From positions 303,687,455 through 303,751,454 of the forward strand of contig NC_073746.1 of assembly GCF_029784135.1 (NCBI RefSeq): a DNA stretch of 64,000 nt, given 5' to 3'. Below the pieces are notes generated by a model. The model had not been told where the DNA came from. It did not search any database and was given only the letters and a program-made list of their open reading frames with translations. Origin of the DNA: Toxorhynchites rutilus septentrionalis. Lineage: Eukaryota > Arthropoda > Insecta > Diptera > Culicidae. Made by a program: the position numbers and the translations under genes. Shown here piece after piece: positions 35,100 through 48,137 of the stretch (position 1 is its first letter; each line of letters begins with the position of its first letter).

Positions 35100-36428
35100 T
35101 AAAGAATGGAATTTAAAACTTATTTTTTTATCAATTTATTAATCGTGTCCCGCTACTTATGACTCACCAACTATGAAGAGGAAATCAATAAATCAAGTTA
35201 CAATCTTGCACCAGCCTGCGAGTACACAACCAACATTTTCAATACTAATTACACAAACTCGATAGAATGGAAAAATAAAACGGAAGAAAGGAAAAATAGA
35301 AGAGATGAAATGCCATTGTATGCCCCACCCTGGGTGATTCTCCTGCTAGCATGTATGTTTAAAAACAGCTGTTTAACATCGGAACGTCTAGCCACTTTAC
35401 TTTTAACAGTTATACGTCTGGCGCATATGGATTTATTTGCACAGTACATCACAACGTGTTTCATTCAATTTTCGAGCTTTTTTCAGAAAATTCACTGAAG
35501 TTCTCTTCATTTTCTGGTAAGTTTATTTGTTTATCTTCGACATAAAAAAAATCGTACAGATATAATTAATTACTAAATCTAAGCCTAAACACATTCTTTG
35601 ATATACCAAAGTCAAACATTTAAGACACAAGTAAGAGGTCTGCAATCGGTTCTGCACATCAAAATTTATGATTTTTCAAAAACTGATATATTAGATAAAA
35701 TCATCAATAAACGATTTTCAGAGCAAAGACGGTGCACATAAGGAACAAAAAAATGGATCTAAATATTTTCGATAGGATATAGATAAAGAAGATTTTTCGC
35801 AAAATCGAATCTTTCTTTAATTCAATACACCATTAGGGTTTACAGCATGAATCACGAAAGAACTTGATGCTCATCACGAATCTAGATCCTCATCACGAAC
35901 GATCTTGATGATGTTTTTTTTCTGAATTAAATACTTGTTGAAAATTGAAGTAAAATAAACACCCGAAAAGCTTCAGACGCAATTTTCTTCCCACTCTACC
36001 AACAAATTTATTCTTTGGTTGACGTAAACATTAACATTTCGTAAAGAGTATTAATTATGGGTTTCGCATAAAACTCAAAACGTTATAAACTGAATACTAT
36101 AAGCAATTATTTTATTTCTACAATATTAAAATTGTTAGTCTAAGATGAAGACTAAGTTTCCATGAAAGCCTCATTTGTGGGGAATCTAATTTTAGAGTTA
36201 AATTCAAAGAAATCTGCTACTGCTACATATTAAAATATGATTGATATCTAAGGTGAGACCGCTGTTAGTAAAAGAATGTGTCTCGAGTAGTTTCAACGTA
36301 AAAGTGGAAGTTTCAGTATCGAAAACATGGAGCGCCCTTGAAAGGTGGAAATATTTGAAGATGCGAGTTGGAGGCACTTGGCGATGAGGATTCATATCGA
36401 ATGTAACTATGTTCTATACGAATTATAA
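35100..36428. other. No gene recognised
   Basis: AT-rich DNA with short open frames only. No repeat partner in this window was noticed. Confidence 0.5.
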
Positions 36429-36440
36429 CCAAGACACGTC

Positions 36441-36702
36441 TTAAAGGACACTCACGTTCCTAAAGGAACTTCGCCGTCTCAACGTAGTTTTACTTGCGTC
36501 ATTTTCATTAGTACTTAGTTGAGATTTCTATGCCAAATAACACGCCTCGAATGCATTCTGAGTGGCAAACTCTAGAATACGCGTGACCACAGTGCAAGTC
36601 GGAAGAAATTTCTTTGATGAAAAATACCCCCGACCAGAACGGGAATCGAACCCGAAGCGCCGGCATGTCAAGTGTGACGCTAACCACTTGGCCACGGGAA
36701 CA
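36441..36702 (-). mobile_element. tRNA-derived SINE, copy 2, 12-bp target duplication
   Basis: CCAAGACACGTC flanks it at 36429-36440 and 36703-36714. The minus strand has the head CCCGTGGCCAAGTGGTTAGC (A box) and GGGTTCGATTCCCG (B box), and a body matching copy 1 (GAATACGCGTGACCACAGTG and TTCCTAAAGGAACTTCGCC as read on plus). The tRNA-like half has mismatches in the stems and is not a tRNA gene. Confidence 0.8.
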
Positions 36703-36970
36703 CCAAGACACGTCGAACGTCTCTAACATGGGGCTATAAAGTGGGTCCATTACGACAATCTAAAGCGAAAAAATGAGTGAGGTTACCATGATCATCAACC
36801 AACATCGACGGCCAAGCACACATAATTTTTTCAACAGCTCATGCTGTATATCGTTATGAATCATACTCTATTGACACCGGATGAAACAATCACAGAAGCT
36901 CGATACCGAACACAACTTGTGCGTCTGTCGATCATTCAAGGGAAAACAAACGTAATATGAGAAGAAAATT

Positions 36971-38000
36971 GTAAGGTTGTATCTAAGACACGACCGCATA
37001 TTTTCGACGTAGAACTACGCAATTATATTATGCAAAGCACTTGTTTACCACTTCGAATATTATTTCAGAATGCATCGAAATTTTTGTAATATATTCTATT
37101 CTTCGTTGCAAATAAATTTGATGAACGTCCTTTTACATTTGATATGATGCCTAGGACTGCCAAAATATGTGAACGGAAAAATTGTCAAACGATCATTGTA
37201 TTTTACATTTCCCTCTGAAAATATTACACATCTCATGTTTACGTAGTTCTCGAACCGTTCACCTCTAGTACCTGAAATGACGATTTTCCCAGGCTTCTCA
37301 GTTTAAAAGTACGTTTTAGGGAAACATATTCCGGTCTGCACAACGACAAGCGAGTACAAAAGTACTCAACACCAAAAAAATACCCCCGCCTTGCATGTAT
37401 TTGCAAAGCGGATTCCCCCAGGCACATTAATTTAGAAGTCCGTGTTAGGGAAATACAGCTCAGTGGGAAAAATACCCCCGACTTGCATGTATATTTGCAG
37501 AGCGGATTTCCACAGGTACATCGATTTTGAAGTATGTGCTGGGGAAACCTTAAATCGGGCCAATCAATGCTTGGCAGTAAGGGCGTCTAAATAACGCTTG
37601 ACATTTTACAGTTATTCAATTGTTCATCTCATGAAAAATAATACTTCATTAATTGTGATAGGCGCGTAGAAATATTTCCTATAAATTGATGCTTTCCGAT
37701 CTGTTAAGAAATGATCGAGTTATAAGCATTCGAAATACGGATAGGGTTAGCACACAAATCGGCAGAACAAATGTATGGGAAAAAAGGAAGTTCTTCCAGT
37801 TTTCATGAATTTAAACCGTTTAGAGATTAGCGAATTGTAATGTATAGCAAACAAATCTTAGAGAATTTCCGATTCGATTGGTATGCAAATCATAAGAATT
37901 CGTTCACAGGAAAAATAGTTATTAACGTTAACTTTATTTCATAAAAAACGTGACCTGTTTGCTGATTTGGCACCCTTCCTGAAAGACGTAGTTCTACGTA
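36971..38000 (-). mobile_element. Modular element M5 (GACGTAG family), close relative of M3
   Basis: It aligns with M3 over almost the whole length, from TTGTAAGG with GTTGTATCTAAGACACG at the left to TTTGGCACCCTTCCTGAAAG and ACGTAGTTCTACGTA at the right. It has three module units (near 37280, 37420 and 37510) against four in M3. An A4 run precedes the left end. The right flank has lost the expected A-run. Confidence 0.6.
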
Positions 38001-41000
38001 GCACGACAACACTCGACCACATTAAATTATAATTCAAATATTACTTATTTCTAGAAAAAGTGTAACCTTTCAACGTTAAAGTGAAATTTAAGTGGCTATT
38101 ATATGTACAGTGTGGTAAAAATCGCGGTTTTTGTAGATTTTGCTTGAATTTTCACCAGGAATTGTTTTCAAAGAACAAATTGTGGAGTGGTTGGAGGGCT
38201 TTAATTTGATTGATAGAAACAATCAAGTTTAGTATGATTTTTTGGATAGAATAATTACACATTAAAAATTCCTAACGTTTAAATTTTTCATTTCCAAAAT
38301 GTTATTTAAATCCACTAATGTAGATGATCCACTAGTATATCATGTACTAAAAATTTTCTCAACTTTCAAATGGAAGCAACAGATTCGTCTTACGTAGTGC
38401 ACTTTTTAATGTAGAGTTTGAGGCAACATAGTCCGGAACAAAAAAAAAAGGAGGAGGATTTTTTTCATCAAATATGATTGTCTATCACTTCCTGAGAGAT
38501 TCTGGAGATTTTTTTTTTGACCCGATTATATACAGGATTCGATCATATACAGTGAAAAGAAATCCGAGACTGTATATAAACGAGTCCGCGCCTGTATTAA
38601 TAAACGAAACATATTTCGCTGTTAAGCAATAAGAAAATCGCAGCTTGTTGATCCTTATTTCCGGCACCAAGTCTGCTTATTAGCTTACCCTAGCCAACCA
38701 ACATTACAATTATTTATAATTTCATATGAGAAAAATGTATTATAATAATTATTAAAAGATAACATGTTGTATATCTTGCAGCCTTCTCCTTCTCCCGCTC
38801 TCCCGCGGGATGAAGAAAAACCAGAACAAACATACTGTCAACCCGGACAAAAGAGCGAGAGCTCGGGAGCTCGTGTGTGCATTTTTAATGCTGGTCCACC
38901 TCAAACGGTAGCGCTCATCCCGACCGGCCCTCACATTTCCGCATCAGTCTCACCGGAAGAAATAATAAATACTCACCGCGCGTGCATTCAAATATATGAA
39001 TAGGATTTTTGCCACGCGAGAAGCTGTTGTGCGATTCCGATGGTGGGATGACCGTCGCGCGAAGGGGGAGGAGGAAGCAATAGGTCTCAAATTCCCTGAC
39101 TGAAATAAATTAAAATTCTTTTGGCTTGTCCACCAGGCCATGTACCGACACACATGCGAGTGGTTTGGTTAGTTGGGGCCCTCTGTTCTCTGCACAAAGG
39201 ACCCATCTTTTGTGTTAGAAAGGCGAGCGAGTCCTTATCAGGTTAGCTCCTCTGGATGTGTATTTAAAGTACCACCCCGCTGGGATTGGGTGGAGGCGGT
39301 CGCAGAAGTTAAAATGAAATTAATTCCACAAGAAGAAAAATCTCCCATAAAACTGAGCGGCAGTTCCGCCGGAGTGCGCTTCTTTTGATGCTCGCTGGTC
39401 TCAATAGTGTCGAGGCTCTTTACGAGAAAATAATTCACACACATTTCCTCGCAGCCGAGGACCGGAGTTGTTTAGCTTTTTTATGGGGAAAGTGCCATGT
39501 GAGACAACAGCGGGGCTCTGTGCACTGAGGCTCTAAACTGGGGGCGCACTGTGCAGCTCCGAGATTGCATAATTAGTTGTGTGCACTGGGAGGAATAAGA
39601 ATATCAACCGTTTTGGAAAGAATGCTTCCAGTTGTGATGATGAATGTGTCAAATCCCCTTAGATGCGCGTTACTATTGATATCACACAAAAAAAAACCAT
39701 ACCGGATACTCGAACACTACAACTTCGCGATTTTTATTACTTTTTAATATGAAACTTCCTCCAATGCAAGAAGTTTTTCCCTTTATTGTTAGCATCGTAA
39801 TTGCGGCGTAACGCACCACAGAGAGATATTTTACAATCGTCGGCTGAATGGTTTTCCACTCCACGTCTAGAGGAAAACAGCCGACGCTTTCGAACACGCG
39901 CACACGCGAAAAGGCGCACACAAAGGAAAGTAATTGATATTGCGGAATAAATATTGAATGCATTATTTATCTATTATATATGGTAATTTAGCATGCATAA
40001 TTTATCTGTTAAAAAATGTTCAATCTTTTGGCTGCGACGCTCTTTCATCTCTCAATTTTCGCGATCGTTAAAAAGGCCAAACGGGGAGGGAAGCTTCGCC
40101 GAGTTCGGCCGGAGCGAGAAAGCGATTTTGCCTAAGTGATTTTCCCGCATCTGAAATTCACCCAAAACCCCCCCACCCACGAAAAGCACGCGCGAGACAT
40201 GAAGAGAAAAAAAGTGAACAGTCTATTTATGATATACACATCACTTGCTTTCGCCCAACGACAGGAAGTGGGAAATCGAAGGGAAGAAATCTTTATCGCG
40301 TGACGACAAACGACTTGAGAGGCGGCAGCAAACTGCAAACTGAAGAGCGACCGAATACATCGGCAACAAAAAACGCGAAATTATTGCTTAATAGAAAGAA
40401 AATGATTAAAGCGATATTGACGACGAGGACTACGAGGATGATTATGATTACGACGACGGATGGTTTTGAGCGATGGAGGGTAAAGCATTTGAGCCTCTGT
40501 CTCGGTGCGCTGCCGCTCTTCACGCATCGTTTTTCGCATAAATTGCACATTAATTTTATGACTTGCCATCAATATGCTGGAAATTAAGTGAGAGGAAGTA
40601 ATGGCTCTTCTCAAGTTCCCATTTTTTTTTCGTTTCACTTTTTTCCGGTTCGATGTTTCTTGCATTATTTTTTCTTATCTGAATTATGGATAAAAGTTTG
40701 AATAACGACTTTGCTGAATTGGATTTTTTGTAAATACTGTGAGTGACATGGAGTTTTAAATAATCTCAATCTTGTGTTCAATTATGTACTCATTAATATG
40801 GAACATGTGTTTTCGTGGCAGAAAAAATAACTCTGATTCGCGAAAAATTGTGAAGAAGAGAAATGATGCAGAAAGTTCGATATTATGAGTGATTTGTAGT
40901 TGACCTTCATTTATCCTCCATACTGCTATTAGCTCATGGTTTTGTTCAGAGCATTTTTGAGATATCACGTTAAAATCTGTTTAATCTGTAGTACGTATCT

Positions 41001-41330
41001 CCTCTGTCATTTGGATCTGAATCATATCTCTTACCTAACACTTATGCTCCGATTTTCTATGGATCGACATCAAAATAAATCTTGATAAAAAATCATTGTT
41101 TTTGCCATTCTTCAACGGTTTTATAAATGGTTTTATTTTACTTGCCCTGGTTCGTGGTGGGTAAAATATAGTAATTTGGAAAATGTGTATTCAATATCAT
41201 TGTTAATCCAAAAATGGGGAGTGACATATTTTTAAGACCGAAGACCCGAATGAATATAAGAGTGATGTGATGAATGGTAGTTGGTACAACAAATTTGCTG
41301 GAATTTGTCACATTCACTTTGAATACAATG
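38001..41330. other. No gene recognised; unique-looking DNA
   Basis: The stretch 38770-40600 is less AT-rich, has no repeat partner in the window and lacks frameshifted transposon remnants. It may be intronic or regulatory DNA of a flanking host gene. No exon is supported. Confidence 0.45.
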
Positions 41331-41339
41331 GATAATGGT

Positions 41340-42241
41340 AATCAAGTGTAGGCTCTATACACTGACTTTAGTAAGGCTTTCGATCGTGTTGATATACCAT
41401 TACTGCTTCTTAAATTTCAAAAAATAGGGATAGAAGTCTACCTATTGAAATGGCTAGAATGATATTTGACTGATCGCACGCAAATGGTTAGATTTAATGG
41501 GAAAATTTTAAAACCAATATTTGTTACATCCGGAGTTCCTCAAGGCTCTTATTTGGGGTCACTTTTGTTCATTTTATTTGTTAAAGACGTTTGCGTTTTT
41601 CTTAACATTGTTAAGGCACTTATCTACGCAGATGATATGAAGCTGTATATGAAAATAAAGAATGAAGGTGATTCGCAAATATTCAAAAATGAAGTTGACA
41701 TAGTTTATAATTGGTGCAATAAGAGTTTATTACAGCTCAATGTTAGGAAATGCACTTTGATTACTTTTACAAGAATAAGAACACCATTGAACAATTGTGT
41801 TAAGCTGGGAAATCAACCCATCAGTAGATGTCAACGAGTAAGAGACTTTGACATGGTCTTAGATTCGAAACTAACCTTCGTTTATCATTATAATACAATC
41901 ATCCATAGAGCAAATAATATGTTGAGCATCATCAAACGCTTTAGTTACCATTTCCACGATCCGTACACAATAAAAACATTGTATATTACATACGTCAGAT
42001 CAATTCTCGAATACTGTAGTATTGTATGGTCCCACTACATAACTTCACACGAAGAATCTGTACAAAAACAATTTTGATTATTTGCACTTCGTAAACTAGG
42101 CTGGTCTTCATACCATCTCCCTCCATATGAGGCACGTTGCATGCTAATCCATATGAAAAGCTTAAAAGAACGTCGGAACTCTGCTATGATTCTATTTATT
42201 ATTGACATCATATCACAACGAGTGAACTCAGAAGAAATATA
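41340..42241 (+). pseudogene. Non-LTR reverse transcriptase fragment (CR1/Jockey-like group)
   Basis: Frames around 41340-42241 read ALYTDFSKAFDRVDIPLLLL (motif A), then TDRTQMVRFNGKILKP, FVTSGVPQGSYLGSLLFILF (motif B), LIYADDMKLYM (motif C, canonical YADD), LNVRKCTLITFTR and RSILEYCSIVW (thumb). After a stop at about 42076, LFALRKLGWSSYHLPPYEAR continues in frame. Stops lie before ALYTDF and within KWLE-stop-YLTD. No endonuclease, RNase H or 3' tail is present. It differs from the I-like copies, which have LADD and RNase H. Modular element M6 abuts it directly. Confidence 0.75.
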
Positions 42242-42251
42242 AGGAAACCTA

Positions 42252-42688
42252 CTTGCAATGTACTTGCAATGTCGATTTCCCCACGCTACATGGATTTGAA
42301 CTCTGTGTTAGGGAAACACATTTCAGTCGGACCAAAAAAGCCCCCGACTTTCATGTATTTGCAATGCTGATTTACCCAAGGCTGCTTGGGTTTGATGGCT
42401 GTGTTAGGGAAATCGTAGATCGGGCCAATCAAAATGAGGCAGTTATGCCGTTTAGATAACGCTTAACATTTTACAGTTATTCAATTGTTTATCTAATGAA
42501 AAATAACATTTTATTAATTGCGATAGAAGCGTAGAAATATTTTCTATCAATTGATGCAAACATCTTTCCGATCCAGTAAGAAATGTTCGAGTTATAAGCA
42601 TTCGGAATCTTTCACTTTTTACTGCATGTTCTGTGTTTAGGTTTTCATTTTATCCCCCATATACTCCGGTTAGACGTAGTCCTACGTC
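42252..42688 (-). mobile_element. Truncated modular element M6
   Basis: The GACGTAGGACTACGTC end lies at 42688 (minus orientation), followed on plus by A4 (42689-42692). The leader (ACTCGAACATTTCTTACTGG, TTTGCATCAATTGATA as read on minus) matches the M1 leader nearly identically. Only two module units remain, and the far end is missing where it meets the RT fragment. Confidence 0.6.
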
Positions 42689-42692
42689 AAAA

Positions 42693-45164
42693 TCTTGAAT
42701 CTGTATTGAGTGTTTAAGGAATATATTTTTGATCAATTGATCTTCATTTGGCCGAATCAGTTTTGTTCTATTTTCGGGAAAATGTGAAGAAAATACCGCA
42801 CGTTCTATACATTTCTTTACACTTCATGGAATTGCCCACGATCGATCACCGTTAAACTTTCCAAACCAGCTGTCGAATATTTGCCGAAGGTTTGCGTGTA
42901 CATTGCGAAGGTTACATTAGGGAGATCTATAGCTATAGATGGATTTATTCACGTGAAAATAGGTGTAAACGGGTGAGAATAAATATGATACACTTATTCG
43001 AGGTATATATAACTTGAATAAATTCAGCATATGTAAACGCTTGTGAATTTCTCACTGGTGAGAAAAAGTTGGATGCACTAAAGTTGGATGCAGTTCTACT
43101 TCAGGTGAATAAATTCATCGAAAATATGAATATATTCATTATAGAAGTTCACGCTAGTGTAAACGGTTGATGCGATTTCTATAAATCTCATCATATTTCT
43201 TCACTTTCTTCAATATATCACTAGTCTAAACGCACCCTTACACATCTATCTATCGCATGACCCAATAAAAAATTGTAATTTTTTCAATTTAACTATTTTA
43301 AAAAAATGCAAAAAAAACAATTTTTGACTTGTCCAAGGTTCATGTCATAGCGGCATCTTTACTGATTCAGAATCTCTTTGATTTTTTAGTTTCTGCTATC
43401 CCGAAGGACTGAAATCGTGTATGCGATGACACAACATTTTTTTTTACCCCCTCACATCATCGGCCTGTAGCTATTCCAGTTTTGATTTTTTTTTTTCCCG
43501 TTTAGCTATTGTTGTACTCTTCAAATAAAAATAAACAAATAATTAAATAATGAATAGTGATAATATCTTTCGTTTTATTTATGCAGAGCTCGAGCCTCAT
43601 CCATCAATCGACATTTAAGGATTAAATCTCATCTGAGAAATCGTACTCAGTCCTATTCCTAATTAAAATTAACAAAAAATAGCATAGATGAAGTCAAAAT
43701 ATTTTCAATACGACATGAATTCAGCAATCAATTTGCCATGAATGAAGATCCAAACTCGGAGTCAATCCGGATTAATTTCCTTCCAGCTGTCACCTCCAGT
43801 ATTCCTCCCAGCACTTGAACGCGTGATTATTCATCAGAATCCAGTAGCAGAAGTACAGTCCCCCCACTCCTTTTCCACGGACCGAAATAAATATCCTTCA
43901 CAGATAATAAATCAACAATAAGAAACGAATCCTCCACGTATGCGAGAGAGTGCTGTTGCTGCCAGGCCAGAAAAGCTCTTAAATATTAACGTATCGTATC
44001 GTCTAACCATATATCATTGACATCCACTAGCGAACGGTGGCGGCGGCAGCGGTGGCGTCTATTAGGGGCATTTTGTGTGTATGTGGGTGCTAAGCACGTA
44101 ACCCACCGAAATCCCCTTTGACAGGTGGCGCAGCGCGAACTTCTCCGAGCCTTCATTCTTCTTCACACTTGAAATAGTAATGAAGTGTTGTCTTTGGCAG
44201 TATATGCGAGCGACACGGAGTCCTTACACACGCGCGCACACCCCGGATCCCTTGAGTTATTGCCCGATTCGGGATGATATATCTCCGATTTATTGTGATC
44301 ATTTTCGCTTTCGAATGCGGACTCTCGCATTTTGATATATTCGCGCGGGCCAAATCTGACAGTAAGAAATAAACACGCATTTTCTGCGTGCGGAGGAAAA
44401 ACCATTGCTCTTATGGCACTCCAGCCTCCCGTGCCCATGTTCCGCGTCCCAAAAACCATCGCACTTGAAAGGCAGCACACCATTCCGCGAAAAGTGGCTG
44501 CCAATATATCATCAGCATGCTGATCGCCTTATCTACTTTCAACCATTAGGAGACACTGAAGAAAAATTTGTTGAGATATGGGATCTGGGAAAAAAGTAAC
44601 AGTGAAAATAACTTTTTTCCAAGCGGTTATTGTCTCCGGGAAATTTATGCAAAACCAATCAAAATAAATGAACACTTTCCGCTTGAATCCTGAAATAGCA
44701 CCCTTTCCGTTCGGGAGACAAGGGGACAAGCTCTCAACGACGGCAGCGGATGAAAGTGTTCTACAATGGGCTAGAAGATTCCCCTTTCTGCACATCGGAC
44801 GGTTTTTCATATGATTTATTTCCGAATGATTTATTGTGGTTTTGATGGTGGAATAAAGTGTCGTTGCAGCTTTCAAACGAGATGTGCACGCGATGTCGCT
44901 GGCTCTAGTTCACTCTATATCGGATTGTGTTTGAATTGGTATCATGGCATAGATGGCACATCGCATTTGAAGACGTGCAGATCTATTATCACGGATCCTA
45001 ACGGTGCTGTAAATCTAAATTTAGTACCTAATCCTAAATTTACGGAACTGTGATTTCCGCTTACGTTTGGCTTTAAATTCAGTCACATGCAAACGATTTC
45101 AGATTTTTCTCACAAATAGAACTCTAGATGGTATTGTGGGAGTGTAACTCAAAGTCTACCCTTT
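42693..45164. other. No gene recognised
   Basis: AT-rich at first, with recurring 'GTGTAAACG' words between 42970 and 43170; then moderately GC-rich unique DNA from about 43750 to 44530. Open frames around 44163-44520 on both strands overlap and show no family signature. Confidence 0.45.
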
Positions 45165-45552
45165 CTAGAAAAATAAAATAAGTAAAAAAAACTTTTTAAC
45201 TTAAACGGTTTAATTGTGATTAAACATAATAATGTACTAAAAGCTAGAAAATAATTAGGCAAGTAGCAGTTAGCAGTTATCACACCTCTCCTTCATTAGT
45301 CTAGGGCATTGATAAGACTAAAATAACATCGTGGGACATATGATGAAGTCGCTAATTGTGGATAATGGAAATCCAACGTGCCCCACGAGTTTATTTTAGC
45401 CTTATCAATGCCCTAGCCTAATGAAGGAGAGGTGTGATAACTGCCAACTTCTACTTGCCTAATTATTTTCTAGCTTTTAGTACATTATTATGTTTAATCA
45501 CAATTAAACCGTTTACTTAAAAAGTTTTTTTTTTACTTATTTTATTTTCTAG
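45165..45552. repeat. 390-bp palindrome (foldback element)
   Basis: The left arm 45165-45326 (CTAGAAAAATAAAATAAG to CTAAAATAA) is inverted in the right arm 45391-45552 with only scattered mismatches. The roughly 64-bp centre itself begins and ends with a short pair (CGTGGG/CCCACG). Arms of about 162 bp with such high identity suggest a recent foldback MITE or a palindromic end of a larger element. The arms contain CGGTTTAATTGTG, similar to the AACCGTTTAAT stretches that edge the adjacent tandem array. Confidence 0.8.
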
Positions 45553-45599
45553 TTTTTAGTACATTATCTGTTTCATTAGAATATTTCTCTACAATAAAA

Positions 45600-46660
45600 C
45601 CATTATACTGTATTCTATCAGTCAAAAAATTTCATTTGACACCGAAATTGAGTGGATTGCAGAAAATACTTAGTGTGTTCTCCAAGTCAGGTTCGTTCGT
45701 TTGATACACATATCTCAATCAACCTTTTTTTTTTTTTGAAATAATATGGAATCAGCTATTTTGTAGCGGCGGTCAAATTTGATTTTTCAAGATAAGCAGT
45801 TTTAAAATGACAGCAGAGATAAAGGTATTTTATAAATCCGGTCAGTTCCTATTGGTCAAATTTCTATGAATGTGGGACAACCCTACAGACATACAAACAT
45901 ACATACTAACAGTTCAAGCTAAATAAAACCGTTTAATAAAGCAATTTGCTATTTTGTGATTGCGGCCATCTTGGATTTGGATTTTTCATGATCTACTGTG
46001 ATCTACTATTCAAGCCCTTTCATTTGATACCCATATTAATCGGGTTTTGAGAAAATATGCAGCCCGCCATTTGATAGTGGCAGCCATCATAGAGTGGCAT
46101 TTTTCATAAATAACTGTGTTCTACTAGTCAAGCCCTTTCATTTGATACCCATTTTAACGGGGTTTTGACATAATATGTAGTCCGCCATTTTGTAGTGGCA
46201 GCCATCTTAGATTTACATTTATCATAAATAACCATATTCTACTAGTCAAGCCCATTTGATACCATATTAATGAAGTTTTGAGAAAATATGTAGTCCACCA
46301 TTTTGTAGTGGCAGCCATCTTGGATTTGCATTGTTCTTAAATAATCGTATTCTACTAGTCAAGTCCTTTCATTTGATACCCATATTGGTGGGGTTTTGGA
46401 AAACCCATATTGATGAGGTTTTGAGAAAATATGTGATCCGCCATTTTGTAGCGGTCGCCATCTTGGATTTTGAAGATCATGAAATACGCAGTTTTATAAT
46501 GACTACAGAGATAAAGCTGTGTTCCAAATTTAAGATCAATCGGTCAACAGGAAGAGGGTCAAATTTCTATTAATGTGGGTCAGCGCTACAGACAAACATG
46601 TTACAAACATACAAACATACAAACATATTACAGGGCAAGCTAAATAAAACCGTTTAATAA
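45600..46660 (+). repeat. Tandem array, about 117-bp period
   Basis: 'CATTTGATACCCATATTAAT' starts or near copies of it occur at 46021, 46139, 46253 and 46370, with a diverged first unit near 45632. Each unit carries 'GTTTTGAGAAAATATG', 'CCGCCATTTTGTAGTGGCAG' and 'TCTACTAGTCAAGCC'. Both edges have 'AGCTAAATAAAACCGTTTAA' (45917-45937 and 46630-46650). No coding region is supported. Confidence 0.7.
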
Positions 46661-47023
46661 AAAATGCTTTATTCAAAAAGATTTTTGGTAGAAAATATAT
46701 CATCCTCAGCCTTTTTGAAAGAATATCTCACTTAACATCATCACTTTTCTTCAAAAACGTCTGAAATAGTGATCGAAGTGAACAAAATACCCAAACTCAA
46801 TATAAATAGGATAGCTTTTGCATTACACCCAATCCAATATCGTCGCAATCACAAAAATCAAACAGAGAATAGGCGAGTAGTTCGTCCTACTCTCTAACGT
46901 AAAAAGAATAGTCGCAAAGTTTGTGGCGAGCAAATGATGTTTGATTTCCTCCAGAGTTTCTTTAATATCTAATGGAATATCTCCCACCGACATTTCTACC
47001 AAATTCCTATAGAATTCACTCAC

Positions 47024-47108
47024 TTTGCATAACCCATGCACTCCCACCCCACCTGGCGACCCACTCTTCAACACTAACGACGCTTTCTTCTCGGTGTCAA
47101 TTCGCCAG
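47024..47108 (-). CDS. Candidate 85-nt internal exon of an unidentified gene
   Basis: On the minus strand a pyrimidine-rich tract ends in TTTTAG (acceptor, 47109-47110), followed by an open stretch encoding WRIDTEKKASLVLKSGSPGG and VGVHGLCK, then a strong donor GTGAGT (47023-47018). The upstream frame has no ATG. Base composition is richer than in nearby repeats. I recognise no family. Splice-site consensus and a codon-like composition are the only support. Confidence 0.2.
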
Positions 47109-48135
47109 CTAAAAGTTTGCCAACAAAAGAAGCCGAAAAAGGCAGCCGTCAGCCACGTATTCAATATCCCATTCGGTCAGTCATTTCATTCGATCCGTAC
47201 CTTAGACCAACCGGCTGACAAGGGTTCTCGACGACTATTTGATATCCCTTTCGTCGGGGCGGGGGGCCGTCTGTCCGAAATTCAATAGCAATTGTCCTGC
47301 CAGCTCCTCAAACAACCCACCGCAGCAGCCAAGCAGCAGCATAAAAGAACACCCGAAACCGGGGGAAGAAATCGAAGAAAGACACACTCAACGGTTGCGA
47401 AAGGCCGCCTCAATTCGACCAAAGAATTTCCGATGTTTCCACACATTCTCCCTAAGCGCGTGTGCGGAAAATTTACATAAGAGTGATCCGGAGCGAATGG
47501 AGGGAAATGGCATGAATAAATCTTTTCAGCAGAAATTCTTCTTCCTTTCTTTGCGAGGAATGATTTGGATTGGAAAGAAAATGAACATTGATCCTTGACC
47601 ACATTCCTGTCCGCATTGTTTTGAATTCGGTTACTTTCCGGGTGTAACAGGAAATCGGATGCTTTCTTCGATGAGGGAATTTTAGAGTGAAAAGAAATGA
47701 ATAAAATATGGCTGCTTTTTCATTCAACGATTGATGTCGTCCGGAAGAATCACTCCACCTCAATTCAAATATGTTTAGTAAATTTGATTATGGAAATTCA
47801 CTGGAATTTTTTTTTCTCAGGGCTTGAAAAAGATATCTGTTATGGGAAAATAACTCACTGTAGAAATAATATGTCTCTCTGAAATTCCGTAAAATCTAAA
47901 CACAAATGAAAACTGTTAAATTGAAAACAAAAGTTTACATCTCAAGCATGTATGGCTACGATGGAACGGATCTTTTATCAGATTATGGAGTTATACACAG
48001 ATCCTTCGAGAGTTTTTTTTACTACTGTCGTACTGTTGAATTTTCAAATTCCTAGGTAACAACACTATATCAAATTTTTCGCGAAGATAAATTAATTTAT
48101 TTAAGCAAAAAAATTTTCAATTGGTCAGGCTAGGC
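47109..48135. other. No gene recognised; moderately GC-rich unique DNA
   Basis: 47050-47600 has overlapping open frames on both strands without signature. It may be intronic or UTR sequence of the gene suggested by the candidate exon. Confidence 0.4.
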
Positions 48136-48137
48136 TA

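Noticed and set aside
44163..44520. Overlapping open frames on both strands
   Set aside because: No domain, splice signals or codon pattern that favours either strand.
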